In this document: piece after piece, positions 1-6,592 of the stretch
How positions within the stretch are numbered: the stretch's first letter is position 1
Layout of the letters: each line of letters opens with the position of its first letter
NCBI GenBank assembly: GCA_013334845.1
Contig: JAAXWV010000035.1
Coordinates: 1 to 10,404, forward strand
Direction: 5' to 3'
Origin: Candidatus Roizmanbacteria bacterium
Lineage (GTDB): Bacteria; Patescibacteriota; Microgenomatia; UBA1406; GWC2-37-13
DNA length: 10,404 nucleotides
The notes under the pieces: generated by a model
What the model saw: only the letters and a program-made list of their open reading frames with translations
Database searches by the model: none
What the model was told of the DNA's origin: nothing
Program-made: the position numbers and the translations under genes

Positions 1-1572
1 ATCTTTGTCTTCCATCGTGGCGAAGTCTTCCTCAAATACGGAATCTATAATTTCCCGGCTAACAACCATCTCTTCTCCAAACCTGAGTCTCGCAGTTCCA
101 TCAATGACTTCATGTGGTGGCTCTGGTTCCTTACCGCCAGTTACTTCTTCCCAGAAAGATTGGTCATCGTTTTCAAATTCTTTAAAACGTTTAAGTTGTT
201 GGTCAAGATTAAGTCCTAGGTGAGTGACGATATATCCATAATTGTCCGGGTGAGTTGGGTCATTTTGCACAATTACACGAAGAATTCGACCAACAAATTG
301 GATATAAGGAGCAAGTGAGCGGAATGGGTTGAAGATAGCAGCCACGCTTAGCTTGGGATGGTCAAACCCCTCACCAAGCATTTGTACCTGAACAATACAG
401 TCAAGTGTTCCATTGGTTAAGTCTCTTATAACTCTGATCTTTTCGTCCTCATCCATTTTGCTATGAATGACTTCTGCGTTGTAGCCACGCTCAGAATACA
501 AAGAGCGTATCTGTTCAGCGTGCCTTATTGAGCAGGCAACGGCAATAATTTGATGCTTGGTCCCGGAAAGGCGAAGCTTCTCCAGTTTTTCCAAACTGTT
601 CTCAACGATATTGATATTACAAGGTTGCGAAAGGGCAACTCCTCGACTAAACCAAGTCTCCTCTTTCATTTTAAGAACTTCTTGGAGTGTAGAGGTTTTT
701 TCCTCGCCCTTTGCAGTAAAGGTTAATTCTGACGGTGCTACATAGCTTGCCGTTAATTTCTTAATATAGCCTTTGATGCTGGCACTCTTAAAAGAGTAAC
801 GGTATATGAGTTCACCAGGTAAGTCTTGGCGGTCGCTCCTAAAGGGAGTAGCTGTTAAATTAATAATTTTGGCATTTGAAAATTTTTCGAATACTTTTTT
901 CCAACTAGTGGCGGCGCTATGATGACCTTCATCAACAATAATCATATCGAAAAAGTCATCTTTAAATTGGTTAAGCCACTTGTCAGTATTGGTAGCGAGC
1001 TGTTGAATATTTGTCACAATGATGTGAGAACTTTCAGATATGCTCACGTTACCTTCATCCAAACTACAAACATATGGCCCAGCTACCATATCTTTTTCTT
1101 CTAAGACAAAAACCTTCCTCCAGAAACATTTTTGTCTGTTTGTTATATCTAGATTACGATAGAGCTCCTCTTTAATAGTCAGGTTTGGTGCAATAACCAA
1201 GACGCGACCTTTGGAGATATTTAACGGTAGAAGCGAAATTAGACCAGTTTTTCCACAACCGACAGGGATTTGGATAATCGCTTGTTTGCCACCTTTTGAA
1301 AAAAAGTCATTAGCGCGAAGGTATCCCTCCCTTTGTGGTTCACGAAGGAGATCATTATTTTCTATATTAGGGTTGAGATTAAGGAAAAAGTTTTCAATCG
1401 ACTTACTAGCCTGAAGCCACTCATCTAATTTCTCTTTACTAAAAACCCATTTATTGACAGATTTAGAGGCAGGTATTTTTCCAGATTGAGCGAGCTCATA
1501 CAATTTAGTCTTACCTATTCCTAGGTATTTTGCTGCTGCTTCGATTGTTATCCATTTATCATTGCTTATCAT
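1..1572 (-). CDS. DEAD/DEAH-type SF2 helicase with N-terminal excisionase-like HTH (partial, C-terminus beyond window)
   Basis: The reading frame is open from the left edge to an ATG at 1572 (524 codons visible; no stop, so it continues outside). Residues 5-55 form an excisionase/MerR-like HTH (ITIEAAAKYLGIGKTKLYEL, then a KW-V-F basic wing and DEWL), expected to bind DNA. An SF2 helicase core follows: Walker A VGCGKTG at 104-110, the DExH box DEGHH at 214-218, motif III LTATPFR at 239-245, and motif VI QFVGRILR at 425-432. The core resembles UvrB/type III restriction ResIII helicases, which couple ATP hydrolysis to DNA or RNA translocation. A ribosome site AAGGTGA lies 8 nt before the ATG and a good promoter precedes it. 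No methylase or nuclease is visible nearby, so assignment to restriction or another defence system is open; the missing C-terminus could hold an effector domain. Confidence 0.9.
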   Translation of the reverse strand, partial: MISNDKWITIEAAAKYLGIGKTKLYELAQSGKIPASKSVNKWVFSKEKLDEWLQASKSIENFFLNLNPNIENNDLLREPQREGYLRANDFFSKGGKQAIIQIPVGCGKTGLISLLPLNISKGRVLVIAPNLTIKEELYRNLDITNRQKCFWRKVFVLEEKDMVAGPYVCSLDEGNVSISESSHIIVTNIQQLATNTDKWLNQFKDDFFDMIIVDEGHHSAATSWKKVFEKFSNAKIINLTATPFRSDRQDLPGELIYRYSFKSASIKGYIKKLTASYVAPSELTFTAKGEEKTSTLQEVLKMKEETWFSRGVALSQPCNINIVENSLEKLEKLRLSGTKHQIIAVACSIRHAEQIRSLYSERGYNAEVIHSKMDEDEKIRVIRDLTNGTLDCIVQVQMLGEGFDHPKLSVAAIFNPFRSLAPYIQFVGRILRVIVQNDPTHPDNYGYIVTHLGLNLDQQLKRFKEFENDDQSFWEEVTGGKEPEPPHEVIDGTARLRFGEEMVVSREIIDSVFEEDFATMEDKD

Positions 1573-1592
1573 ATCTTATCACCTTATGACTA

Positions 1593-1621
1593 ATAGTAAG
1601 TTATAGTAACCGAGATGTCAA
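1593..1621 (-). promoter_or_regulatory. sigma70-type promoter of the helicase gene
   Basis: On the minus strand a perfect -35 TTGACA (1621-1616) is followed by a 17-bp spacer and a -10 TACTAT (1598-1593, 4/6). Transcription would start close to 1586, leaving only about a 14-nt leader that contains the AAGGTGA ribosome site. The heptamer TTACTAT occurs twice at 10-bp spacing (1609-1603 and 1599-1593), overlapping the -10, and could be an operator. This is seen by eye and not tested. Confidence 0.5.
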
Positions 1622-1666
1622 TGGAATAAACACTGTGTCCCCGCGTGTTGGCTTGTGTGGCACATT

Positions 1667-1684
1667 CATGCCTGGAGTGGCATG
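1667..1684. repeat. perfect inverted repeat, 6-bp stem
   Basis: CATGCC (1667-1672), a 6-nt loop, then GGCATG (1679-1684). It lies downstream of the minus-strand genes at 1703-2729 and upstream of the helicase promoter. It lacks a T-tract on either strand, so it is a weak terminator candidate at best. It could instead be an RNA structure or a protein-binding dyad. Confidence 0.4.
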
Positions 1685-1702
1685 GTTCACCGTTATTTAG
1701 CT

Positions 1703-1819
1703 TCAAACGGCTCGTTGGGGACGTTGTGAGCCGGTGTGCGATAAGGTCTTGAGTAGCTTCACCTGGAATTCAATCAGGGCAACAAAAGACCGGAGAATAA
1801 AACGTTTGAGTGTTTTCAT
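1703..1819 (-). CDS. possible 38-aa basic amphipathic small protein
   Basis: A short ORF starts with ATG at 1819, 7 nt after the stop of the upstream membrane-protein gene, and ends at TGA 1705-1703. AAGG sits 6 nt before the start, a reasonable ribosome site. The peptide begins MKTLKRFILRSFVALIEFQV, a basic, hydrophobic, helix-prone stretch, followed by a polar tail. It would be cotranscribed with the 300-aa gene. I recognise no family. It could be a membrane-associated peptide or a chance ORF; length and context are the only support. Confidence 0.3.
   Translation of the reverse strand: MKTLKRFILRSFVALIEFQVKLLKTLSHTGSQRPQRAV
1708..1733. repeat. inverted repeat, possible weak terminator of the 2729-1703 transcription unit
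   Basis: CGGCTC (1708-1713) pairs with GAGCCG (1728-1733) around a 14-nt interval, and two G-T wobbles could extend the stem inward. On the minus strand it is followed by only TTT, so Rho-independent termination is uncertain. It overlaps the last codons of the possible 38-aa ORF. Confidence 0.3.
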
Positions 1820-1826
1820 AGAAACC

Positions 1827-2729
1827 TTAGCGCATGCGAGCCCTGGCAAGTGGTCCTTCGAGTTCATTGGAGAAGTTGATCAGTTGGCCACCACTAGTAA
1901 AGGCAACGCTTAAGCTTGGCTGTTCTTTGGACTCGTAGACCTTGCTACAGGGAACGCCATTACCGTTGCGGTACAAGCCAGGAGCGTTCTTGTCCAGATC
2001 CTCACTACAAGTTTCAGTCGGTGGATCTAGCTGGACAGTTCTGGCTTCTCCCTTCAAAATGAGGAAATAATTTACCCTACCACTTCCACCGTCCTTTTTA
2101 CCAGTCTCGAGTGTTAATTTAGAAAGATCGATATTTCCTAAAGCAATTGAGTGTTTAGCAATAAAGTTACGAGCCAACTGTTCAATCTCTGTTTGGCTAT
2201 ATTTGCCACTGTAGTCGTATTGCTTCTGGTCACTGAACCATCGAGAGCCGTCGGCTTTATAACCCCAGGTCCCAGGAGTCTCATCAACTTGGATGATATG
2301 GTTTGTTACAGAATTTACAACAAAATAGGTCGAATCAACCGAGTAGGTTTCACTCTTGGCTGGAATAAGCCGGTCCTCTTCCAGGTTATAAAAGGCATCG
2401 TTACATTCATATTTCACTGCGATAGTCGGCATTTCCAAAAAATCACGAACGGCAGCCACCGCTTTTTCCCTATCTTCAGGAGAGCGAGCAGTCAAAGCAC
2501 ATAGCTTATCAGATAATTCACGGCTGGCTTGGGAGTTATGTTCCCGATATTTAGGATCAGTATCGGCAGTTTGAGTCAGTTCTTTAATTTGTTGGAGCTT
2601 CTGGTCCTGAACCTGTTGAACCTTTATCGATTGAACCTTGGGGCGGATTAACCAGAAAGCAGAGCCAACTAACACCAGAAGAACAGAAGTGATAACCAGG
2701 GGTTTGTTTTGAGTCATTTTCATTGTCAT
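1827..2729 (-). CDS. hypothetical membrane-anchored extracytoplasmic protein with PepSY-like C-terminal region
   Basis: This is a 300-aa protein with one hydrophobic segment at about residues 10-28 after a short basic start, so it is probably an N-in membrane anchor or uncleaved signal. A Gln/Lys-rich, coiled-coil-like stretch spans about 31-55. The remainder is polar and presumably outside the membrane. Residues 133-150 (YFVVNSVTNHIIQVDE) and 178-290 (an AxNFIxKH helix, then YFLILKG and LSVAFTSGGQLINFSN) look like PepSY or YcdB-type units. This is a pattern match by eye only. Four cysteines (77, 109, 241, 261) could form disulfides. The first ATG is chosen because AGGAGGT (2742-2736) lies 6 nt upstream; a second ATG is two codons in. 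Its function is not recognised, and secretion or cell-envelope binding is an inference. Confidence 0.75.
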   Translation of the reverse strand: MTMKMTQNKPLVITSVLLVLVGSAFWLIRPKVQSIKVQQVQDQKLQQIKELTQTADTDPKYREHNSQASRELSDKLCALTARSPEDREKAVAAVRDFLEMPTIAVKYECNDAFYNLEEDRLIPAKSETYSVDSTYFVVNSVTNHIIQVDETPGTWGYKADGSRWFSDQKQYDYSGKYSQTEIEQLARNFIAKHSIALGNIDLSKLTLETGKKDGGSGRVNYFLILKGEARTVQLDPPTETCSEDLDKNAPGLYRNGNGVPCSKVYESKEQPSLSVAFTSGGQLINFSNELEGPLARARMR

Positions 2730-2768
2730 ATTTTTACCTCCTACAGAGCTAACTGATAACGTGTCGAG

Positions 2769-2798
2769 ATGTTAGCTTGCTTCAAGAGCTAAAGTCAA
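2769..2798 (-). promoter_or_regulatory. candidate promoter of the membrane-anchored protein gene
   Basis: On the minus strand, -35 TTGACT (2798-2793, 5/6) is separated by 18 bp from -10 TAACAT (2774-2769, 4/6). It lies in the divergent intergenic region shared with the XRE gene, with a leader of about 30 nt to the ATG. Confidence 0.35.
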
Positions 2799-2814
2799 AT
2801 CAATCGGCCTTCTA

Positions 2815-2883
2815 GAGGAAGTCTAGCACAAAAGAGATAAGGAGTCTGTCGAAAAGAATACAGGGAGTCTCTACGATTTGAAC
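2815..2883 (+). repeat. three 23-bp direct repeats upstream of xre, candidate operator array
   Basis: The pentamer AGTCT recurs at 2820, 2843 and 2866, exactly 23 bp apart, preceded by purine-rich GAGGA, TAAGG or CAGGG. It is followed after three bases by C-R-AAAAGA in the first two copies and CGATTTGA in the third. The array lies immediately before the xre start at 2886 and beside the promoter of the divergent gene. Spacing near two helical turns suggests cooperative binding by a dimeric regulator, most simply the adjacent XRE protein. Confidence 0.45.
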
Positions 2884-2885
2884 AC

Positions 2886-3113
2886 ATGGGAAAAGCAATA
2901 ACTCACAAATTCGTTCTAGAAAAATTCGGTCAAAAGATGCAAAGGGTCCGCAAGTCTCAAGGCATTAGCCAAGAGGAACTAGCGGCAAGATTATCGTTAC
3001 ACAGGACGTATATCGGCATGGTAGAGCGAGGAGAAAGGAATCCAACCATCAGGACTCTCTACAAAATCGCCAAGGCGTTGAAAGTTGATTCTTCGGAACT
3101 ACTGCCCTTCTAA
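2886..3113 (+). CDS. XRE-family HTH transcriptional regulator (75 aa)
   Basis: This is a small single-domain HTH_3/Cro-CI protein. Residues about 14-70 carry the five-helix fold, with the recognition region SQEELAARLSLHRTYIGMVE (about 27-46) and the ERGERNPTIRTLYKIAKAL signature after it. The size and the LHRTYIGxVERGERNPT pattern match controller (C) proteins of restriction-modification systems and similar stand-alone repressors. No modification enzyme is visible within the window. No close Shine-Dalgarno sequence is present (GGGAG is 18 nt upstream), and no alternative in-frame start was found nearby. It is transcribed divergently from the membrane-protein gene and convergently with the metabolic operon, whose last stop codon overlaps its own. 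Three 23-bp repeats directly upstream suggest autoregulation. Confidence 0.9.
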   Translation: MGKAITHKFVLEKFGQKMQRVRKSQGISQEELAARLSLHRTYIGMVERGERNPTIRTLYKIAKALKVDSSELLPF

Positions 3114-3845
3114 GAGTGGTAGCCCTCATAAGGCTCTTTGCCCTTCTTCATAACAAAGACTTTGCCTGTAACTTTTGATTCATCGGAGCACAAACGCGCG
3201 ACTTGTTTGGCTATTTGACTTGGTTCTATTGCTTCGTCCATGTATTGAGAAAAATACTTTTTGTAAGCTTCAGTAGCAGTGTCAGAAGGAGAAATGGCGT
3301 TTACTTGGATATTTTTATCTTTGAGCTCTTCAGATAAACCGATGGTTAGATCTTCTATGGCTTTTTTGGAAACATAATAAGGAAGCCAACCTTTAGCTCC
3401 ATTTTCAAACGTACCAGAGATGTTGAGTATTTTGCCACCATTTTTCATCAGAGGAATAAAGGCGTGTGTTAACAAGGTAGGAGCAGTAAGACCAACGGCA
3501 TAGGTATCAAGAATAACTTGCTGAGAAAACGACTCAAAAATCCTTTCCTGCATAAACTTCGTCTGGTCCGTGCCAAATACCAGCAACATTGACCAAAATA
3601 TCAACCTCCTCAGTTCTTTGTTTGACCAGAGCAATAAGAGCATTGAGAGAGTCTAACTTCGTAAAATCACCCAAGAAAACTTCGGATTGGCCACCCTGCG
3701 AGGTAATCAGACTTTTCGTCTTAAGCAGTTTATCCTGAGCACGACCAGCCAAAGCAATAAATACTCCTTGCTTAGCAAGCTCCAGAGCAATCGCCTGGCC
3801 AATACCAGTAGAGGATCCTGTAACGACTGCAAATCTGTTTTTCAT
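3110..3845 (-). pseudogene. short-chain dehydrogenase/reductase (SDR), frameshifted
   Basis: Two overlapping minus-strand frames make one SDR. The first frame (3845 to about 3537) has the dinucleotide-binding TGSSTGIG at residues 9-16 and the NVAG motif at 86-89, then stops after GKDF. The second frame continues at about 3535 with ESFSQQV and carries the catalytic Ser (NIS, 143) and Tyr-x3-Lys (YYVSK, 156/160) in normal spacing. The joined product would be about 244 aa, a typical classical SDR length using NAD(P)H. The break is at a run of five A on the plus strand (3536-3540); removing one base gives GAT TTT GAG and restores the frame. It is therefore either a recent frameshift or a sequence error. 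It is the last gene of the operon, with an ATGA overlap to the YqfO-like gene. The substrate is unknown. Confidence 0.85.
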
Positions 3846-4168
3846 AGTTCTTCTTCTGAGATCAAAGGATAAATATCAAAAGCGACTTCTTCATAAGGGT
3901 GAACTTTACGCATAGCTGCAATCACTTCTTTTGCTATATTTCTGTCGCAAATACACTCGATGCGTTCTTCTTGGACTTCTTCTGATTTTCCAACTTCGCC
4001 AATAGCTGGCTTAGCCCCTTCAAGGGGTAGGAATCTTCCAACGCCATCAACAGAATAACTACAGTGGCTGTAGTTGCCAATCTTACCAGCTCCAGCATTA
4101 CCCATCGCCTTACGGACAATATCTGTGTGTGACTTTGGAACGAAAACAACTATTTTTACTTGTTTCAT
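3842..4168 (-). CDS. YqfO/NIF3-like small protein (CutA/PII-like fold family)
   Basis: This is a 108-aa protein beginning MKQVKIVVFVPKSHTDIVRK, with the conserved centre GAGKIGNYSHCSYSVDGVGR and the FLPLEGAKPAIGEVG segment. It ends in a C-terminal MRKVHPYEEVAFDIYPL motif. This is the stand-alone form of the central domain of NIF3/YqfO proteins (COG3323-like), a PII/CutA-like ferredoxin fold. The molecular role of this form is poorly defined; the His-Pro-Tyr-Glu-Glu motif is a family signature. It starts one nucleotide after the stop of the alpha/beta hydrolase and has no strong ribosome site, so translation is probably coupled. Its stop overlaps the SDR start in ATGA. Nothing appears missing. 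Confidence 0.85.
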   Translation of the reverse strand: MKQVKIVVFVPKSHTDIVRKAMGNAGAGKIGNYSHCSYSVDGVGRFLPLEGAKPAIGEVGKSEEVQEERIECICDRNIAKEVIAAMRKVHPYEEVAFDIYPLISEEEL

Positions 4169-4169
4169 A

Positions 4170-5033
4170 TTAAAGAAATGCTAATACTTCTTTAGCTAAA
4201 ATGTCCTCGTGTGGCGCAAATGAATGAACAGATCCTTCAATAAGTTTTCCTTCAGAAACTGGAATGCTTTTTAGCAAGATTTCCATTGCTTCCTCTGGGT
4301 GTTCAGGATTACTAAGATGGAAAAATTCGTCTTTTGAACCAACAATAATTTTGGTTGGTACGTTGATTTTCTTGAGTGCTGGGAAATCGTAGTCCTTATT
4401 CATAAACTCATACAGCCTTCCTAACTCATCTTGGCTGTACCAACTAATCCAAGTCTTATAGGAGACAACTATGTTGTCGAATTCTTCAGTTATCATCTCA
4501 TCACCTTTACCGGCATCGACCATTTTCTGGGCTTTGGTGAGCAACTCTTCAATTGGTGTTTGTGTGTAGGTTAAGAGAGCGCCCTTTTTATCAAATGGTG
4601 AGAGAAGTATAAGCTTCTTAATTGAATCCTTATTTCTACCTGTTAACAAATATCTGACAACTTTATAAGTACCCAATGAATGACCGGACAAAATTATATC
4701 GGTATATCCTTTCTCCAGAAGAAATCTAACCCAGGCTCCGATATCCATATGTGTATCTTCAAGCAATTCGTAACGAGCACCAATTGTTTTTGTCTTTCCA
4801 TCTGGAGTATTGAAATCTTTTATTTTTTCACACCCCCTTGTATTAACTGACAGGAAAGTAATTCCTTTTTCTTCCAAACTACTGGCTAGAACTTGTACGA
4901 ATTTGTTTTCATAAAAATTACCTTCAAATCCGTGGATATGCAGAAGTGCCTTTTTTCCTTCTTTAGGAGCAAAGTAACCCTGGAGAAACAAACCATCGGA
5001 GGTAGCTACTTGTACGAGTTGATTGTTCATCAT
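4170..5033 (-). CDS. alpha/beta-fold hydrolase (serine esterase-like)
   Basis: This 287-aa protein has all elements of an active alpha/beta hydrolase. An HG oxyanion motif is in HIHGFEGN (His34-Gly35), the nucleophile elbow is GHSLG (Ser119), the likely acid is Asp235 in VGSKDEF, and the catalytic His is His270 in GSVHSF. The segment between about 150 and 215 is a cap-like insertion. There is no signal peptide, so it is probably cytoplasmic. It resembles DUF1749-like or serine aminopeptidase-type hydrolases; the substrate (ester, thioester or peptide) cannot be told. A strong AAGGAG lies 6 nt before ATG 5033, favouring the first of two tandem ATGs. The start overlaps the upstream dehydrogenase stop as ATGA, and the next gene follows after 1 nt. 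Confidence 0.88.
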   Translation of the reverse strand: MMNNQLVQVATSDGLFLQGYFAPKEGKKALLHIHGFEGNFYENKFVQVLASSLEEKGITFLSVNTRGCEKIKDFNTPDGKTKTIGARYELLEDTHMDIGAWVRFLLEKGYTDIILSGHSLGTYKVVRYLLTGRNKDSIKKLILLSPFDKKGALLTYTQTPIEELLTKAQKMVDAGKGDEMITEEFDNIVVSYKTWISWYSQDELGRLYEFMNKDYDFPALKKINVPTKIIVGSKDEFFHLSNPEHPEEAMEILLKSIPVSEGKLIEGSVHSFAPHEDILAKEVLAFL

Positions 5034-6019
5034 AATTCACTCCTTACTTGCTCTAAAATTTTATCGCTAATATCTACCATTTCCCCAGAGAGTTGTTCTT
5101 GTCTTAACCTATGAGACTGTTCACCAGGGAAATATATCTCTTCAACACCATCCATCTTTGGAGCATTTTTCAATTCTGTGATTGCAGCTTTAATGTCTTT
5201 TTTGAAGTCGGCAAGTGGTCGGAAAAGAGTTGGATCGATGAGAATATAGAATGAACCCCAGCCTCCTGGAACCGCATAACCAACTCTGGCTCCAGTCAAT
5301 GCACCGGCAAGTAGTTCGACAATAAGACCCAGTCCGGATCCCTTATAACCGGCAAATGGTAGTAAACCTCCAGACATTGCTTTAACAGGATCTGTGGTTG
5401 GCTTTCCATCAGCATCAATAGCCACTCCAGGCTTTATTTCTCTGCCTTCATTCTTAGCTACCATTAGCTCTCCCCAAGTCGTAAGGGTTGAAGCCATATC
5501 TAAAATGACCGGCGTATCTTCAGTAGGAACTCCAATAGTCATTGGGTTAGTACCCCACAATTCTTTTTTTGAACCATAAGGAACTAAACCACCCGGTGAG
5601 TTATTAAAACCAATAAAAATCAAATCCTTTTCTGTAGCTTTTCTGGCATAACCACCGATGTAGCCGGTCACTCCTAAATCCTTAATTCTAACAGATACCA
5701 TTCTCGAGGTCTTTATTTTCTCAAATGCCAGATCAAGAGACTTATAAATAACACCATATCCAAGCTTGCCATGACCATCTATGTGAATATGAACTGGAGA
5801 TTCGTCAATAATATCGAGCTTTAGTGCGTCGATATTTAGTCTTTTCTCATCTGATTGTTTTTTGAAAGATATTAAACGGACAAAACCATGGGTTTTTCTA
5901 CCTGCTAATTCGGCATCGACAACATTCTCAGTAATTAAAGTAGATTCCTCTGGTGACAAACCAAGCTTTTCAAGAAACTTCTGAGAAATTTGATTTGCCT
6001 CTGAAACTTTAATTTTCAT
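5030..6019 (-). CDS. malate/L-lactate dehydrogenase family (Ldh_2) NAD(P)-dependent oxidoreductase
   Basis: With the start at 6019 the product is 329 aa, near the usual 330-350 of the family (malate, L-lactate, ureidoglycolate and 2,3-diketogulonate dehydrogenases). An ATG at 6178 in the same frame adds 53 residues with no family resemblance and is rejected; AAGG lies 6 nt before 6019. Motifs are THGFVR with the presumed catalytic His44 and Arg48, PYGSKKELWGTNP, VILDMAST, and the C-terminal YKGSGLGLIVELLAGALTGA plus GSFYILIDP. The usual N-[ST]-x-H-[FY]-G nucleotide/substrate motif appears as IKDLGVTG here, lacking the His, so the exact substrate or cofactor use may differ. It is the first gene of the operon with the hydrolase, YqfO-like and SDR genes, suggesting processing of a hydroxy/keto acid, but the pathway is not identifiable. 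Confidence 0.88.
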   Translation of the reverse strand: MKIKVSEANQISQKFLEKLGLSPEESTLITENVVDAELAGRKTHGFVRLISFKKQSDEKRLNIDALKLDIIDESPVHIHIDGHGKLGYGVIYKSLDLAFEKIKTSRMVSVRIKDLGVTGYIGGYARKATEKDLIFIGFNNSPGGLVPYGSKKELWGTNPMTIGVPTEDTPVILDMASTLTTWGELMVAKNEGREIKPGVAIDADGKPTTDPVKAMSGGLLPFAGYKGSGLGLIVELLAGALTGARVGYAVPGGWGSFYILIDPTLFRPLADFKKDIKAAITELKNAPKMDGVEEIYFPGEQSHRLRQEQLSGEMVDISDKILEQVRSEL

Positions 6020-6111
6020 AATTGACCTTAGTTTACCAAAAACGACATCTTCTTGCCAGACAATTATTACTCCTTGTCTCCAAAAGTAAACATAAACAAC
6101 CACAAAGTTTA

Positions 6112-6141
6112 TTGAGATGGACAGCGCACCTTCCCTAAACT
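6112..6141 (+). promoter_or_regulatory. candidate promoter of the plus-strand cassette
   Basis: TTGAGA (6112-6117, 5/6 to -35) is separated by 18 bp from TAAACT (6136-6141, 4/6 to -10). The predicted transcription start is about 20 nt before the ATG at 6167, giving a very short leader without a Shine-Dalgarno sequence. Confidence 0.3.
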
Positions 6142-6166
6142 GATCGTAGTTCTCAAATAAATTACT

Positions 6167-6424
6167 ATGAATCAGCAAACATCTTCCGATACCTACGTAA
6201 CCAGTGACCTCGCCCTAGCCACTACCATTTCTCTCCAGTTTCCTATTCAGGACATTGACCGGTCCAATCCCCGCAAAGCCGTCTTTGTTTTCTTGCGGTC
6301 CCCAGAACTAGAAGACCTTGTCGAAGGCTACTTTCGTAACGAACTCAAAATCTCACCTCAGACATTTTTTAACCAGTTACGCGACATTAAATCGCGGCTT
6401 TATGCCGAAAGAAGCCTATGGTGA
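6167..6424 (+). CDS. DUF5659-like protein (85 aa)
   Basis: Residues about 10-79 match the pattern I know for DUF5659: Y-x-TSDLALA, a stretch ending in IDRSNPRKAVFVFL, then SPELEDLVEGYFRNEL, and a terminal helix FFNQLRDIKSRLY. The domain has no established function; it is common as a short plus-strand gene at the head of mobile cassettes in Patescibacteria-type genomes (recollection, not searched). The start ATG has no Shine-Dalgarno sequence. The stop TGA (6422-6424) overlaps the start of the next gene (ATG 6418), so the two are probably translated together. It may be a small DNA- or nucleoprotein-associated factor; that is inference. Confidence 0.7.
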   Translation: MNQQTSSDTYVTSDLALATTISLQFPIQDIDRSNPRKAVFVFLRSPELEDLVEGYFRNELKISPQTFFNQLRDIKSRLYAERSLW

Positions 6425-6573
6425 GCCAAAAGTTACTACTCGAGCTCAGGCAGATTCTCAAAGAGGACTACAACGTTGATTTAAAGCTTGAGGAAGTCTT
6501 GGACATTGCCCTGGTCCTTATCGGCTTTGCAGAAACAGCCATGAAGATTGAGGCCAAGAGCGGTAGCTCATAG
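6418..6573 (+). CDS. 51-aa small conserved-looking partner of the DUF5659 gene
   Basis: The start ATG at 6418 overlaps the preceding gene by 7 nt and the ORF ends at TAG 6571-6573. The sequence starts MVSQKLLLELRQILKEDYNV and continues with DLKLEEVLDIALVLIGFAET before a polar tail. It is all alpha-helical in appearance, with a LxELRxILKEDYxVxLxxxE pattern that I associate with small genes in similar cassettes. GTG at 6421 is an alternative start. Its function is unknown; coupling suggests it works with, or is dosed with, the DUF5659 protein. Confidence 0.6.
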   Translation: MVSQKLLLELRQILKEDYNVDLKLEEVLDIALVLIGFAETAMKIEAKSGSS

Positions 6574-6592
6574 CCCAAGACCAAAACAATAA

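Noticed and set aside
2151..2504. 117-aa plus-strand ORF opposite the membrane-protein gene
   Set aside because: It is antisense to a gene with a strong ribosome site and plausible domain features; no recognisable motif.
3110..3113. Rho-independent terminator between xre and the operon
   Set aside because: The two convergent stop codons overlap by 4 nt and no hairpin with a T-tract is visible around them.
3541..3643. Separate start of the second SDR fragment at 3643
   Set aside because: Residues encoded upstream of the frameshift in this frame overlap the first SDR fragment and show no SDR similarity; family similarity begins only at about 3535.
6020..6178. N-terminal extension of the Ldh_2 dehydrogenase from ATG 6178
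   Set aside because: The extra 53 residues do not resemble the family, and the internal ATG at 6019 has AAGG at proper distance and gives the usual length.
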